A stretch of DNA of 64,000 nucleotides from contig NZ_JABBXB010000002.1 in assembly GCF_013387485.1 (NCBI RefSeq), forward strand, positions 124,001 to 188,000, in the 5' to 3' direction. The translations under genes and the position numbers were made by a program. The stretch is from Stenotrophomonas sp. SAM-B (GTDB taxonomy: Bacteria > Pseudomonadota > Gammaproteobacteria > Xanthomonadales > Xanthomonadaceae). Positions 57,028-64,000 of the stretch are shown here, one piece after another. The notes below the pieces were generated by a model, which was given only the letters and a program-made list of their open reading frames with translations, did not search any database and was not told the origin of the DNA. The stretch's first letter is position 1; the number at the start of each line of letters is the position of its first letter.

Positions 57028-58884
57028 ATGATTACTTCAGGCTTGCACACGCATGTGCCAGGTCGTGACAGCGACGCCGATGCAGGCTCGTTGTGGCGTT
57101 CGCTCACCGCATTGTTCGTTTCCCGTCGCGCCGCCCATGGCGCCGCGGCATCTGCCGCGCTGCAGCGGCAGGCCGAGCTGGAAGATCAGGTCAAGGCGCT
57201 GCACCGGGTGCAGGCGGTGATCGAGTTCCATCTCGACGGCACCATCGTGCACGCCAACGACAATTTCCTGCAGACACTGGGCTATACCCTGGAGGAAATC
57301 CAGGGCAAGCATCACGCCATGTTCGTCGATGCCGAATATGCGCAGAGCAGGGAATACCGGGACTTCTGGGCCAACCTGGGCCGCGGTGAGTTCGAGGCGG
57401 GCCAGTATCGGCGGCTTGGGAAGGGCGGCCGCGAAATCTGGATCCAGGCATCCTACAACCCGGTCTTCGACAGCCACGGGCGGCCCTACAAGGTGGTGAA
57501 GTTCGCCACCGACATCACCGCGCAGAAATTCCAGGCCGCCGATTTCGCCGGCCAGCTGGCGGCGATCAACAAATCGCAGGCCGTGATCGAGTTCGACCTA
57601 GAGGGCCGCATCCTGGCCGCCAACGAGAATTTCCTCGCCGCGATGGGATATGCACTGGACGAGGTGCGCGGGCAGCATCATGCGATGTTCGCAGAGCCCG
57701 ACTATCGGCAGAGTGCGGAGTACCGTGCGTTCTGGGCCAAGCTCGGCCGCGGCGAGTACGATGCCGGCCAGTACAAACGGCTGGGCAAAGGCGGGCGCGA
57801 GGTCTGGATCCAGGCCTCGTACAACCCGATCTACGACATGAACGGACGCCCGTTCAAAGTCGTCAAGTACGCCACCGACATCACCGCGCAGGTGCGTGAC
57901 ACCCTGGCGCTGCAGCAGGCCGTCGCGCAGACGCGCGAGGTCGTCGCCGCGGCGCAGGCCGGCGACCTGACCGGCCATATCGTCACCGAAGACAAGTCCG
58001 GCCCGATCGCCGAGCTGTGCCAGGGCATCAATGCGCTGGTGGAGGCGATGGCCGGGATCATCGCCCAGATCAAGCTGGCCGCCGACACCATCGCGGTCGG
58101 TGCCAGCGAGATCGCCGAGGGCAACAGTGACCTGTCCGTGCGCACCGAGCAGCAGGCCGCCTCGCTGGAGGAAACCGCTGTTTCGATGAAGGGCCTGACC
58201 GCCACGGTGCGTCGCACCGCCGACAATGCCCGCCAGGCCAATCAACTGGCCGGCGGCGCGGTGGAAGTGGCCGCGCAGGGTGGACAGGTGGTGCATGAGG
58301 TGGTCTCGACCATGTCGCTGATCAACGATTCCTCGCGCCGCATCGTCGACATCATCGGGGTGATCGACGGCATCGCGTTCCAGACCAACATCCTGGCCCT
58401 CAACGCGGCGGTGGAGGCAGCCCGCGCGGGTGAGCATGGACGCGGTTTTGCCGTGGTCGCCTCGGAAATCCGCTCGCTGTCGCAGCGTTCGGCCGAGGCC
58501 GCCAAGGAGATCAAGCAGCTGATCGGCGACTCGGTCGAGAAGGTCGGGGCAGGCACGCGCCAGGTCGAGAGCGCGGGGCGCACCATGGACGAGATCGTGG
58601 TCAGCGTGAAGCGTGTCAGCGATCTCATGGCCGACATCAGCGCCGCGGCCCAGCAGCAGAGCGAAGGCATCGAGCAGATCAACCAGGTGGTCGAGCATAT
58701 CGACGAGAGCACCCAGCAGAATGCCGCGCTGGTCGAAGAGGCCTCGGCGGCCGCACGCAGCATGGAAGAGCAGTCGACCCAGCTGCTGCAGACGGTGGCG
58801 GCGTTCCGGGTGACGGGGGCGGGCACGCACCGTTCGGTGCAGCTGAACCCTGCTACTGGCCAGCCCGCATTGCGCTTGGTCTGA
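57028..58884 (+). CDS. Soluble methyl-accepting chemotaxis protein with two PAS domains
   Basis: This 618-residue protein has two PAS domains in tandem (about 65-170 and 185-290) that are close copies of each other (both contain RRLGKGGRE or KRLGKGGRE and WIQASYNP), then a HAMP-like linker and a signalling domain (about 330-590) with the hairpin GFAVVASEIRSLSQRSAEAAKEIK near residue 472. There are no transmembrane helices, so it senses cytoplasmic cues, probably redox or oxygen by PAS. A sigma-28-like promoter lies upstream. It could be a target of the stand-alone CheR/CheB pair at 33902-35310, but that is speculation. Confidence 0.92.
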   Translation: MITSGLHTHVPGRDSDADAGSLWRSLTALFVSRRAAHGAAASAALQRQAELEDQVKALHRVQAVIEFHLDGTIVHANDNFLQTLGYTLEEIQGKHHAMFVDAEYAQSREYRDFWANLGRGEFEAGQYRRLGKGGREIWIQASYNPVFDSHGRPYKVVKFATDITAQKFQAADFAGQLAAINKSQAVIEFDLEGRILAANENFLAAMGYALDEVRGQHHAMFAEPDYRQSAEYRAFWAKLGRGEYDAGQYKRLGKGGREVWIQASYNPIYDMNGRPFKVVKYATDITAQVRDTLALQQAVAQTREVVAAAQAGDLTGHIVTEDKSGPIAELCQGINALVEAMAGIIAQIKLAADTIAVGASEIAEGNSDLSVRTEQQAASLEETAVSMKGLTATVRRTADNARQANQLAGGAVEVAAQGGQVVHEVVSTMSLINDSSRRIVDIIGVIDGIAFQTNILALNAAVEAARAGEHGRGFAVVASEIRSLSQRSAEAAKEIKQLIGDSVEKVGAGTRQVESAGRTMDEIVVSVKRVSDLMADISAAAQQQSEGIEQINQVVEHIDESTQQNAALVEEASAAARSMEEQSTQLLQTVAAFRVTGAGTHRSVQLNPATGQPALRLV

Positions 58885-58989
58885 CCGCAGTGCGGGAAAC
58901 TCTTACCGCGCGCCGCGGTGAATGGAGATGCACACGGCGTGCGGCTTTGGAGATGCTTGACCTTCCAAGGACAGGTCGGAGAATCACAA

Positions 58990-59424
58990 ATGCGGATTGC
59001 ACCACGGTTGAGGATGCTGCTGGTCATGGGGATGGCCCTGCCATGCACTGCGGGCGCGGCGTCGGCGGTGTTCTATGACGCCGACACCGGCGCCTACGGC
59101 TATTCGATGAACAAGCGCAGCGTCAGCGCAGCCATGCAGCAGGCACTGGGGTATTGCGTACAGCACTCACTGAACTGCAGCAATCAGGCCAGTACTTCGC
59201 TGGGCGGTTACTCGGCGTTGTACACGGGCACCGGTGCCGTGGGCATTGCCCTGTCCGCACAGGACGATGGCGCTGCTCAGCGCAAGGCTGAGACGATGTG
59301 CCGGCGAAAGGCGGGGGACTGCCGCCTGGCGTTGCTCTGGCGCGAGGAGCCGGAGGTGCCGCCCGTGCCGCCCGTACCACCGATCCCCGCACATCCACTG
59401 CCAGCGTTCGAACCGGTGGAGTAG
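58990..59424 (+). CDS. DUF4189-like secreted protein
   Basis: This 144-residue protein starts MRIAPRLRMLLVM, with a signal peptide cleaved near GAASA (residue 20). The body shows the DUF4189-like pattern of small residues and paired cysteines (ALGYCVQHSLNC, KAETMCRRKAGDC) and lacks the GRCPPG module found in the virB-linked copies. The C-terminus is a Pro-rich VPPVPPVPP tail. The relation to DUF4189 is by pattern only and uncertain. Confidence 0.6.
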   Translation: MRIAPRLRMLLVMGMALPCTAGAASAVFYDADTGAYGYSMNKRSVSAAMQQALGYCVQHSLNCSNQASTSLGGYSALYTGTGAVGIALSAQDDGAAQRKAETMCRRKAGDCRLALLWREEPEVPPVPPVPPIPAHPLPAFEPVE

Positions 59425-59473
59425 CGATCGCGGCGCTGCCGATTCACGAAGACAGGGTTGCCGCTTTGTAATG

Positions 59474-59514
59474 AAAAACGCCCCGGATCCGTCGATCCGG
59501 GGCGTTCTGGTTTT
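59474..59514. terminator. Bidirectional terminator between the DUF4189-like gene and tRNA-Leu
   Basis: ACGCCCCGGATC (59478-59489) pairs with GATCCGGGGCGT (59494-59505) around a CGTC loop. A-run before, T-run after; it serves the plus-strand gene and the minus-strand tRNA. Confidence 0.85.
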
Positions 59515-59517
59515 CCA

Positions 59518-59604
59518 TGGTGCCGAAGGTGGGACTCGAACCCACACGCTTTTAAGGGCGGCGGATTTTGAGTCCGCTGCGTCTACCGATTCCGCCACTT
59601 CGGC
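59518..59604 (-). tRNA. tRNA-Leu (anticodon CAA)
   Basis: This 87-base minus-strand gene begins GCCGAAGTGGCGGAATCGGT and ends with an encoded CCA. The anticodon stem GCGGA/TCCGC encloses the loop CTCAAAA, giving CAA, which reads UUG. A long variable arm, typical of tRNA-Leu, and the TTCGAGTCC T-loop are present. Confidence 0.96.
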
Positions 59605-59728
59605 TGGCTGGCCGCGTAGTGTATACAAGATGTCGACATTTGTGCAGACCTGAATGCTTAAGTTCCTGTCAGGGTTTCACCTACGCAGGACGCTATACTC
59701 ATCGCGCTGAACCATACAGGGAGTCGTC

Positions 59729-60109
59729 ATGAGCGCGCTGCAGGATCTTCGGGTGCTGGTGGTCGAGAACGACGAAATGAGTGCGGCCCTGCTGCAGATG
59801 CAGCTGGCGCAGTCCGGCGCCGTGGTGGTGGGACTGGCGGCCTCGGTCGCCGAGGCGCTGCGCCTGCTCGCCGAAACCCAGCCACAGGTGGTCCTGCTGG
59901 ATTATCGCCTGGCCAACAACGAGACCAGCGAAGCGGTGGCCGCTGCCCTGGCGGCGCGCCAGATTCCCTTCGTGCTGGCCACCGGCATGGCAACCGAGCA
60001 TCTGCCCGAGGCTTTCCGATCGGGTGTCATCCTGACCAAGCCGTACCTGACGGCCGACCTGAACGCCGCGCTGGAGCGCGCCCGGGTGGGCGACTCCGTC
60101 GCCGGCTGA
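59729..60109 (+). CDS. Single-domain receiver protein
   Basis: This 126-residue receiver domain has the acidic pair in VVENDEMS, phospho-acceptor Asp58 in VVLLDYRLAN, the switch region VLATGMA and Lys in ILTKPYL. No output domain. It resembles receiver proteins of the CheY-like stress-signalling group. Not linked to a kinase gene nearby. Confidence 0.87.
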   Translation: MSALQDLRVLVVENDEMSAALLQMQLAQSGAVVVGLAASVAEALRLLAETQPQVVLLDYRLANNETSEAVAAALAARQIPFVLATGMATEHLPEAFRSGVILTKPYLTADLNAALERARVGDSVAG

Positions 60110-60118
60110 GCGGCGACC

Positions 60119-61075
60119 TCACGCTGCTTCGGCGTGTGCCAGGGCGACCGGTTCGCGGTCGTCCAGGATCCGGTACAGCGCCGCCAGATCCTGCGGGTCC
60201 GGATTCAGCCACGCATCCAGATGTTCGCGCCGGATCGGCACGATGCAGCGGTCGTGGCCGGTCCGCGCCACATCGGCAGGCGGATCGTCGGTGATCGCGG
60301 CGAACGACAGCAGGCGACCTTCCGGTCCTTCCCACTCCGACCACAGGCATGCGATCAGCAGATCGCGCGGCGGCTGCGGGCTGAACTCCAGGACGACGTT
60401 CTCGGCTTTCTCGCCGGGTGAGAGCGGGCGCTGCTCCAGTGCGTGCCGCGGTACGTGCTCGTAGAACGACTGCACCACCACCACGCCATGCCGATGGCCG
60501 AACGCGGATTTCCAGTACGCCTCCAGGCTGTCCCGGCGTGCGTTGTACGTACCGGGATACAGCGCGTCGTTGCGCGCGGGCTTGTCCGGCAGCCGGCACT
60601 GATACCGCATCGGTTTGATCACGCGCTGTCCGTGCTCGGACACGATCACCGGCGCGTAGACCCCCGGGAAAATGCGGCTGTCGCGCGGCACCAGGCCCGC
60701 GCGCTGCAGATCGGAAAGGCGCGTCTGCGCGCGCTCGATGCGGTTGCCGGCCACGCGCACCTCGGTGCGCGCCTTCTGCGTGGGGCGCGTAGCCAGTTGT
60801 TCCTCCGCCGCTTTCAAGCGCGCACCCTGCAGGCGCACTTCCTCATCCAGTGCCTGCATTTCCTCGGCATGCCATTGCTGGATCCGCGCCACGATCTCCT
60901 GGCCCTGCGCGGTGCGGGCGCCGGCAAAGCCATCGTCCATCGCCTTGGGGGTCTTCGGGCGCTGCTTGCCGGCATCGTGGGCATAGAGCTGGGCGAACTC
61001 GTCCAGCGACATCATGGCGCCGTACTCACGGACCAGCTTGGTGTAGTCGGCGCGGATCTGGGCGGAATAGCACAT
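60119..61075 (-). CDS. SRAP-domain protein (YedK/HMCES-like), with a helical insertion
   Basis: This 318-residue protein starts at ATG 61075 with Cys2 (MCYSAQ), the residue that forms a covalent crosslink to abasic DNA in SRAP proteins. Other family features are NDALYPGTYNARRDSLEAYW, SFYEH and VPIRREHLDAWLNP. A Gln/Glu/Ala-rich segment of about 90 residues (about 40-130) is inserted near the N-terminus; most family members are about 220 residues. It should protect abasic sites in single-stranded DNA. The start is set by Cys2. Confidence 0.9.
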   Translation of the reverse strand: MCYSAQIRADYTKLVREYGAMMSLDEFAQLYAHDAGKQRPKTPKAMDDGFAGARTAQGQEIVARIQQWHAEEMQALDEEVRLQGARLKAAEEQLATRPTQKARTEVRVAGNRIERAQTRLSDLQRAGLVPRDSRIFPGVYAPVIVSEHGQRVIKPMRYQCRLPDKPARNDALYPGTYNARRDSLEAYWKSAFGHRHGVVVVQSFYEHVPRHALEQRPLSPGEKAENVVLEFSPQPPRDLLIACLWSEWEGPEGRLLSFAAITDDPPADVARTGHDRCIVPIRREHLDAWLNPDPQDLAALYRILDDREPVALAHAEAA

Positions 61076-61180
61076 GGTGGGAGAGCAGGGTGGGCAGGGG
61101 GACAGAATAGGCCCATGGGTCGCACATCCTGCGAATCCGTTCGGGCATGCTGAGCGCACATTCAGTGCTGGATCCGCGTC

Positions 61181-61597
61181 ATGTCGCTGCCCGTCGGTGT
61201 TCACTGCATTCCGTTACCGCCCAGCGTGGAGGAGTACCGCGCGCTGCGGGTGCTGGCCGGCCTGAGCCCGAAAACGGCCGAGGCGGCGGCGCGTGGCCTG
61301 CCAAATACGGTGTTCGGCGTGAGCCTGCGCGAAGGCGACCGGCTGCTGGCCATGGGCCGGATCATCGGCGACGGTGGCTGCTTCCTGCAGGTGGTGGATA
61401 TCGCGGTGGTACCGGACCGCCAGGGGCAGGGCCTGGGCAAGGCCGTGATGCAGCAGCTGGATGGCTGGCTGCGCGCGAATGCCGTCGGTGCCTACGTGAG
61501 CCTGATCGCCGATGGGGAGGCGCATCGGCTGTATGCGCAGTTCGGCTTCGCCTTGACCGCACCGCGCTCGGTGGGCATGGCGAAGGTGGTGGCGTAG
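61181..61597 (+). CDS. GNAT family N-acetyltransferase
   Basis: This 138-residue protein carries the acetyl-CoA binding motif VVDIAVVPDRQGQGLGKAVMQ (Q/RxxGxG/A). C-terminal residues EAHRLYAQFGFALT match the GNAT end motif. The substrate is unknown. Confidence 0.9.
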   Translation: MSLPVGVHCIPLPPSVEEYRALRVLAGLSPKTAEAAARGLPNTVFGVSLREGDRLLAMGRIIGDGGCFLQVVDIAVVPDRQGQGLGKAVMQQLDGWLRANAVGAYVSLIADGEAHRLYAQFGFALTAPRSVGMAKVVA

Positions 61598-61604
61598 GCC
61601 CATA

Positions 61605-61640
61605 AACAAACAGCCCCGACCGAAGTCAGGGCTGTTTGTC
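61605..61640 (-). terminator. Terminator of tRNA pair 1
   Basis: Minus strand: ACAGCCCTGAC, loop TTCG, GTCGGGGCTGT followed by TTGTTT, 7 bases after tRNA-Glu 1. Confidence 0.85.
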
Positions 61641-61646
61641 TGAAGC

Positions 61647-61724
61647 TGGCGTCCCCACGGGGATTCGAACCCCGGTCGCCACCGTGAAAGGGTGATGTCC
61701 TAGGCCTCTAGACGATGGGGACGC
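61647..61724 (-). tRNA. tRNA-Glu (TTC), copy 1
   Basis: 78 bases including the encoded CCA, minus strand. It begins GCGTCCCCATCGTCTAGAGG; the anticodon loop CTTTCAC gives TTC. The T-arm GGTTCGAATCC is standard. Identical to the three other copies. Confidence 0.96.
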
Positions 61725-61771
61725 GTTAAACCGAATTTTGGCTTCTATCGGACGGCCTGTGTCCGGAGAAG

Positions 61772-61847
61772 TGGTGGAGCCAGGCGGGATCGAACCGCCG
61801 ACCTCCTGCATGCCATGCAGGCGCTCTCCCAGCTGAGCTATGGCCCC
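61772..61847 (-). tRNA. tRNA-Ala (GGC), copy 1
   Basis: 76 bases including the encoded CCA, minus strand, beginning GGGGCCATAGCTCAGCTGGG. The anticodon loop ATGGCAT gives GGC. It lies upstream of tRNA-Glu copy 1 in the transcript. Confidence 0.96.
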
Positions 61848-61910
61848 ACAGTTGTGCTGCGAGCCGCCTATCATAGCGGCGCTTTTGCCGAATGGGAAGG
61901 GGGGGTGTCA

Positions 61911-61946
61911 AACAAAAAGCCCCGACCGAAGTCAGGGCTGTTTGTT
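61911..61946 (-). terminator. Terminator of tRNA pair 2
   Basis: The same hairpin core as terminator 1 (CCCTGAC, TTCG loop, GTCGGGG), followed on the minus strand by a TTTTTGTTT run. Confidence 0.88.
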
Positions 61947-61952
61947 TGAAGC

Positions 61953-62030
61953 TGGCGTCCCCACGGGGATTCGAACCCCGGTCGCCACCGTGAAAGGGTG
62001 ATGTCCTAGGCCTCTAGACGATGGGGACGC
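61953..62030 (-). tRNA. tRNA-Glu (TTC), copy 2
   Basis: 78 bases with encoded CCA, identical to copy 1. The spacer to its Ala partner is also almost identical to that of pair 1. Confidence 0.96.
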
Positions 62031-62078
62031 GTTAAACCGAATTTTTGGCTTCTATCGGACGGCCTGTGTCCGGAGAAG

Positions 62079-62154
62079 TGGTGGAGCCAGGCGGGATCGA
62101 ACCGCCGACCTCCTGCATGCCATGCAGGCGCTCTCCCAGCTGAGCTATGGCCCC
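62079..62154 (-). tRNA. tRNA-Ala (GGC), copy 2
   Basis: 76 bases with encoded CCA, identical to copy 1. Confidence 0.96.
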
Positions 62155-62242
62155 ACGTTGTACCGCGAGCCGCCTAGTATATCTGCCTGTTCACGTTTGT
62201 GGAAGCCTTTCGGGATCCGCAACGCAACCGCAGTAGGCGGTG

Positions 62243-62270
62243 AACAAAAAGACCCGGCATGCCGGGCCTC
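62243..62270 (-). terminator. Terminator of tRNA pair 3
   Basis: CCCGGCATGCCGGG palindrome (62253-62266) followed on the minus strand by TTTTTGTTC. A hairpin unlike those of the other pairs. Confidence 0.8.
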
Positions 62271-62287
62271 GGTGTTCTTCTGATGAG

Positions 62288-62365
62288 TGGCGTCCCCACG
62301 GGGATTCGAACCCCGGTCGCCACCGTGAAAGGGTGATGTCCTAGGCCTCTAGACGATGGGGACGC
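62288..62365 (-). tRNA. tRNA-Glu (TTC), copy 3
   Basis: 78 bases with encoded CCA, identical to copies 1 and 2; the spacer to its Ala partner differs. Confidence 0.96.
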
Positions 62366-62415
62366 ATGAATCTCATCAAATTGTTCAGCACACCCGGACG
62401 GCCTAATGTCCGGAG

Positions 62416-62491
62416 TGGTGGAGCCAGGCGGGATCGAACCGCCGACCTCCTGCATGCCATGCAGGCGCTCTCCCAGCTGAGCTATGGCCCC
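62416..62491 (-). tRNA. tRNA-Ala (GGC), copy 3
   Basis: 76 bases with encoded CCA, same sequence as the other copies. Confidence 0.96.
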
Positions 62492-62672
62492 ACGATGCTG
62501 GAGGCGGAATTCTACGCGGCCGTGAAGCGTTCGCCAAGTTTTTTTTCTGAAACACCGAAGAAAGAATGCACGCAGCCACTCGACCATCGATGTCGGCGGT
62601 TCCCGGCAGTCCGTATCGTCACGCAAACCAAAAAAAAGATCGCACGTGCCGTGTCATTGAACGGCACGCTAC

Positions 62673-62708
62673 AAACAAAAAGCCCCGACCGAGGTCAGGG
62701 CTGTCTGC
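62673..62708 (-). terminator. Terminator of tRNA pair 4
   Basis: AGCCCTGAC and GTCGGGGCT around a loop like those of terminators 1 and 2, followed on the minus strand by TTTTTGTTTG. Confidence 0.85.
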
Positions 62709-62715
62709 TTGAAAC

Positions 62716-62793
62716 TGGCGTCCCCACGGGGATTCGAACCCCGGTCGCCACCGTGAAAGGGTGATGTCCTAGGCCTCTAGACGATGGGGACGC
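62716..62793 (-). tRNA. tRNA-Glu (TTC), copy 4
   Basis: 78 bases with encoded CCA, identical to the other copies. Confidence 0.96.
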
Positions 62794-62844
62794 ACGAAAA
62801 CTTCAAATTTTGTCACTGCAATCTGATCGGCCTAATGATCGGAT

Positions 62845-62920
62845 TGGTGGAGCCAGGCGGGATCGAACCGCCGACCTCCTGCATGCCATGCAGGCGCTCT
62901 CCCAGCTGAGCTATGGCCCC
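62845..62920 (-). tRNA. tRNA-Ala (GGC), copy 4
   Basis: 76 bases with encoded CCA; the first tRNA of the array in the direction of transcription. Confidence 0.96.
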
Positions 62921-63001
62921 ACGTCGTGAGGAGCGAAATCATAGCGACGACGTTTTGGATTGGCAAGGAAAAAGTGAAGAAATTTCGTCATGCACGCGCG
63001 C

Positions 63002-64000
63002 TCATTCGCCAGGCAGTCGTTGATGGCGCAATCGCAGTGCATTGCCGATCACCGACACCGAACTCAGGCTCATCGCCACCGCCGCCAACATCGGCGACAT
63101 CACGATGCCCAGGGGATACAGCACGCCGGCGGCAACCGGGATGCCCAGGCCGTTGTAAAGAAACGCAAAGCCGAGGTTCTGGCGCATGTTGCGCACGCTC
63201 GCGGTCGACAAGCGGCGCGCACGCAGGATGCCGCGCAGATCGCCCTTGACCAGGGTGACCTGCGCACTCGACATCGCCACGTCGGTGCCATTGCCCATCG
63301 CGATGCCGACATTGGCCGTGGCCAGGGCGGGCGCATCATTGATGCCGTCGCCCGCCATCGCGACCTTGCGGCCCTGTGCCTGCAGCGAGCGGATCAATGC
63401 GGCCTTGTCGGCCGGGCGCATTTCGCCGTGCACCTCGTCCAGGCCGAGTTCGCGCGCGACCGCCTCGGCGGTGGCGGTGCCATCGCCCGTGGCCATGACG
63501 ATGCGCAGGCCATCGCGGTGCAGCTGCGTGATCGCCTCGGCGGTGGACGCCTTGATCGGGTCGGCCACCGCGAGCAGGCCACCCAGCCGGCCGTCCACCG
63601 CGAGATACATCACGCTCGCCGCCGCGCTGCGCAGCTGCCCGGCACGCTCGCGCAGCGCGTCCAGCGCGATGCCGTGTTCCTCCATCAGCGTGATGTTGCC
63701 CAGCAGCAATGCCTTGCCTGCGACCACGCCCTGTACGCCCAGACCGGTCAACGAATCGAAGTCCTCCACGTTGCCCAGGCTCACCCCGCGTGCGCGCGCT
63801 TCGGCGACGATCGCAGCGGCCAATGGATGCTCGCTGCCCTGGTCCAGGCTCGCCGCCCAGTGCAGGATCTGATCGGCGCTGAAGGGCGCCACCGCCTGCA
63901 CGTCACGGAACGCCGGCCGCCCTTCAGTCAACGTGCCGGTCTTGTCCACCACCAGCGTGTCGATCTGGCGCAGTGCTTCGATCGCCTCCGCATCGCGGAA
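63002..64000 (-). CDS. copA: Copper-type P1B ATPase, C-terminal part (cut by window edge)
   Basis: 333 codons are visible; the N-terminus lies past base 64000. The visible part starts just before the phosphorylation motif DKTGTLTEG. The nucleotide-binding domain has SEHPLAAAI (HP motif), VMATGDGTATAEAVA and AGDGINDAPALA. The last membrane helices contain YNGLGIPVAAGVLYP and MSPMLAAVAMSLSSVSVIGNALRL, typical of Cu(I) exporters of the CopA type. It should pump copper from the cytoplasm. The metal-binding CPC motif and N-terminal domains are not in the window, so metal specificity is inferred from the last helix. Confidence 0.9.
   Translation of the reverse strand, partial: FRDAEAIEALRQIDTLVVDKTGTLTEGRPAFRDVQAVAPFSADQILHWAASLDQGSEHPLAAAIVAEARARGVSLGNVEDFDSLTGLGVQGVVAGKALLLGNITLMEEHGIALDALRERAGQLRSAAASVMYLAVDGRLGGLLAVADPIKASTAEAITQLHRDGLRIVMATGDGTATAEAVARELGLDEVHGEMRPADKAALIRSLQAQGRKVAMAGDGINDAPALATANVGIAMGNGTDVAMSSAQVTLVKGDLRGILRARRLSTASVRNMRQNLGFAFLYNGLGIPVAAGVLYPLGIVMSPMLAAVAMSLSSVSVIGNALRLRHQRLPGE

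Noticed and set aside
61605..62920. Possible CRISPR array because of regular near-identical units
   Set aside because: The repeated units fold as complete tRNAs with CCA ends and terminators; there are no short spacers between short repeats.
59518..63001. A genomic island boundary at the tRNA genes
   Set aside because: I found no integrase gene or duplicated tRNA 3' end; neighbouring genes look like core genes.

Overview
The window is chromosomal DNA of a high-GC gammaproteobacterium of the family Xanthomonadaceae, most likely Stenotrophomonas or a close relative. The reasons are a complete Xanthomonadales-type VirB/VirD4 type IV secretion system (X-T4SS) with a VirB7 of about 147 residues, two effectors carrying the XVIPCD secretion domain, and paired GTAG-type REP palindromes of the kind known from Stenotrophomonas maltophilia. 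The genus is an inference from these features, not from a search.

Layout. 1-3235: a partial UvrD/helicase IV-like gene and an MFS exporter, both on the minus strand. 3623-16871: the X-T4SS operon on the plus strand, in the order virD4, B7, B8, B9, B10, B11, B1, B2, B3, B4, B5, B6. 16883-19790: an unusual array downstream of virB6, in which three paralogous secreted DUF4189 genes alternate with three decayed copies of the 3' part of virB6. 19846-24454: two tandem copies, on the minus strand, of an immunity lipoprotein gene followed by an XVIPCD lipase effector gene. 24847-27155: small membrane, GAF, secreted and DUF1653 proteins.

27224-36425 is a signalling block: a GAF/degenerate-GGDEF/EAL protein, a PAS histidine kinase with its receiver, then a plus-strand operon of triple-receiver hybrid kinase, CheR, CheB and REC-kinase joined by 4-base overlaps. 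36473-37625 holds two tiny secreted cysteine-rich paralogues and a membrane-anchored thioredoxin-like protein. 37815-51788 is core metabolism: mntR-tadA, orn, an EcsC-family gene, an old yellow enzyme, divergent ppsA/ppsR, NUDIX, a methyltransferase, a CDP-alcohol phosphatidyltransferase, class III PHA synthase phaE-phaC and small proteins. 51995-61597: tex, a PAS/GGDEF diguanylate cyclase, a soluble chemoreceptor behind a sigma-28-like promoter, a DUF4189-like protein, tRNA-Leu, a receiver protein, an SRAP-domain protein and a GNAT acetyltransferase. 61647-62920: four tandem tRNA-Ala(GGC)/tRNA-Glu(TTC) pairs, each with its own terminator. The window ends inside a copper-type P1B ATPase gene.

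How it fits together. The X-T4SS is expected to inject XVIPCD effectors, recruited by VirD4, into neighbouring bacteria, and the lipoproteins encoded in front of the lipases should protect the producer. The most novel structure is the virB6/DUF4189 array. Each unit joins a stretch of virB6 3' sequence with a variable tail to a DUF4189 gene, and one relic is nearly identical to live virB6 over about 300 bp although its upstream part has decayed. This suggests repeated tandem duplication with gene conversion, and possibly a reservoir of VirB6 tails.
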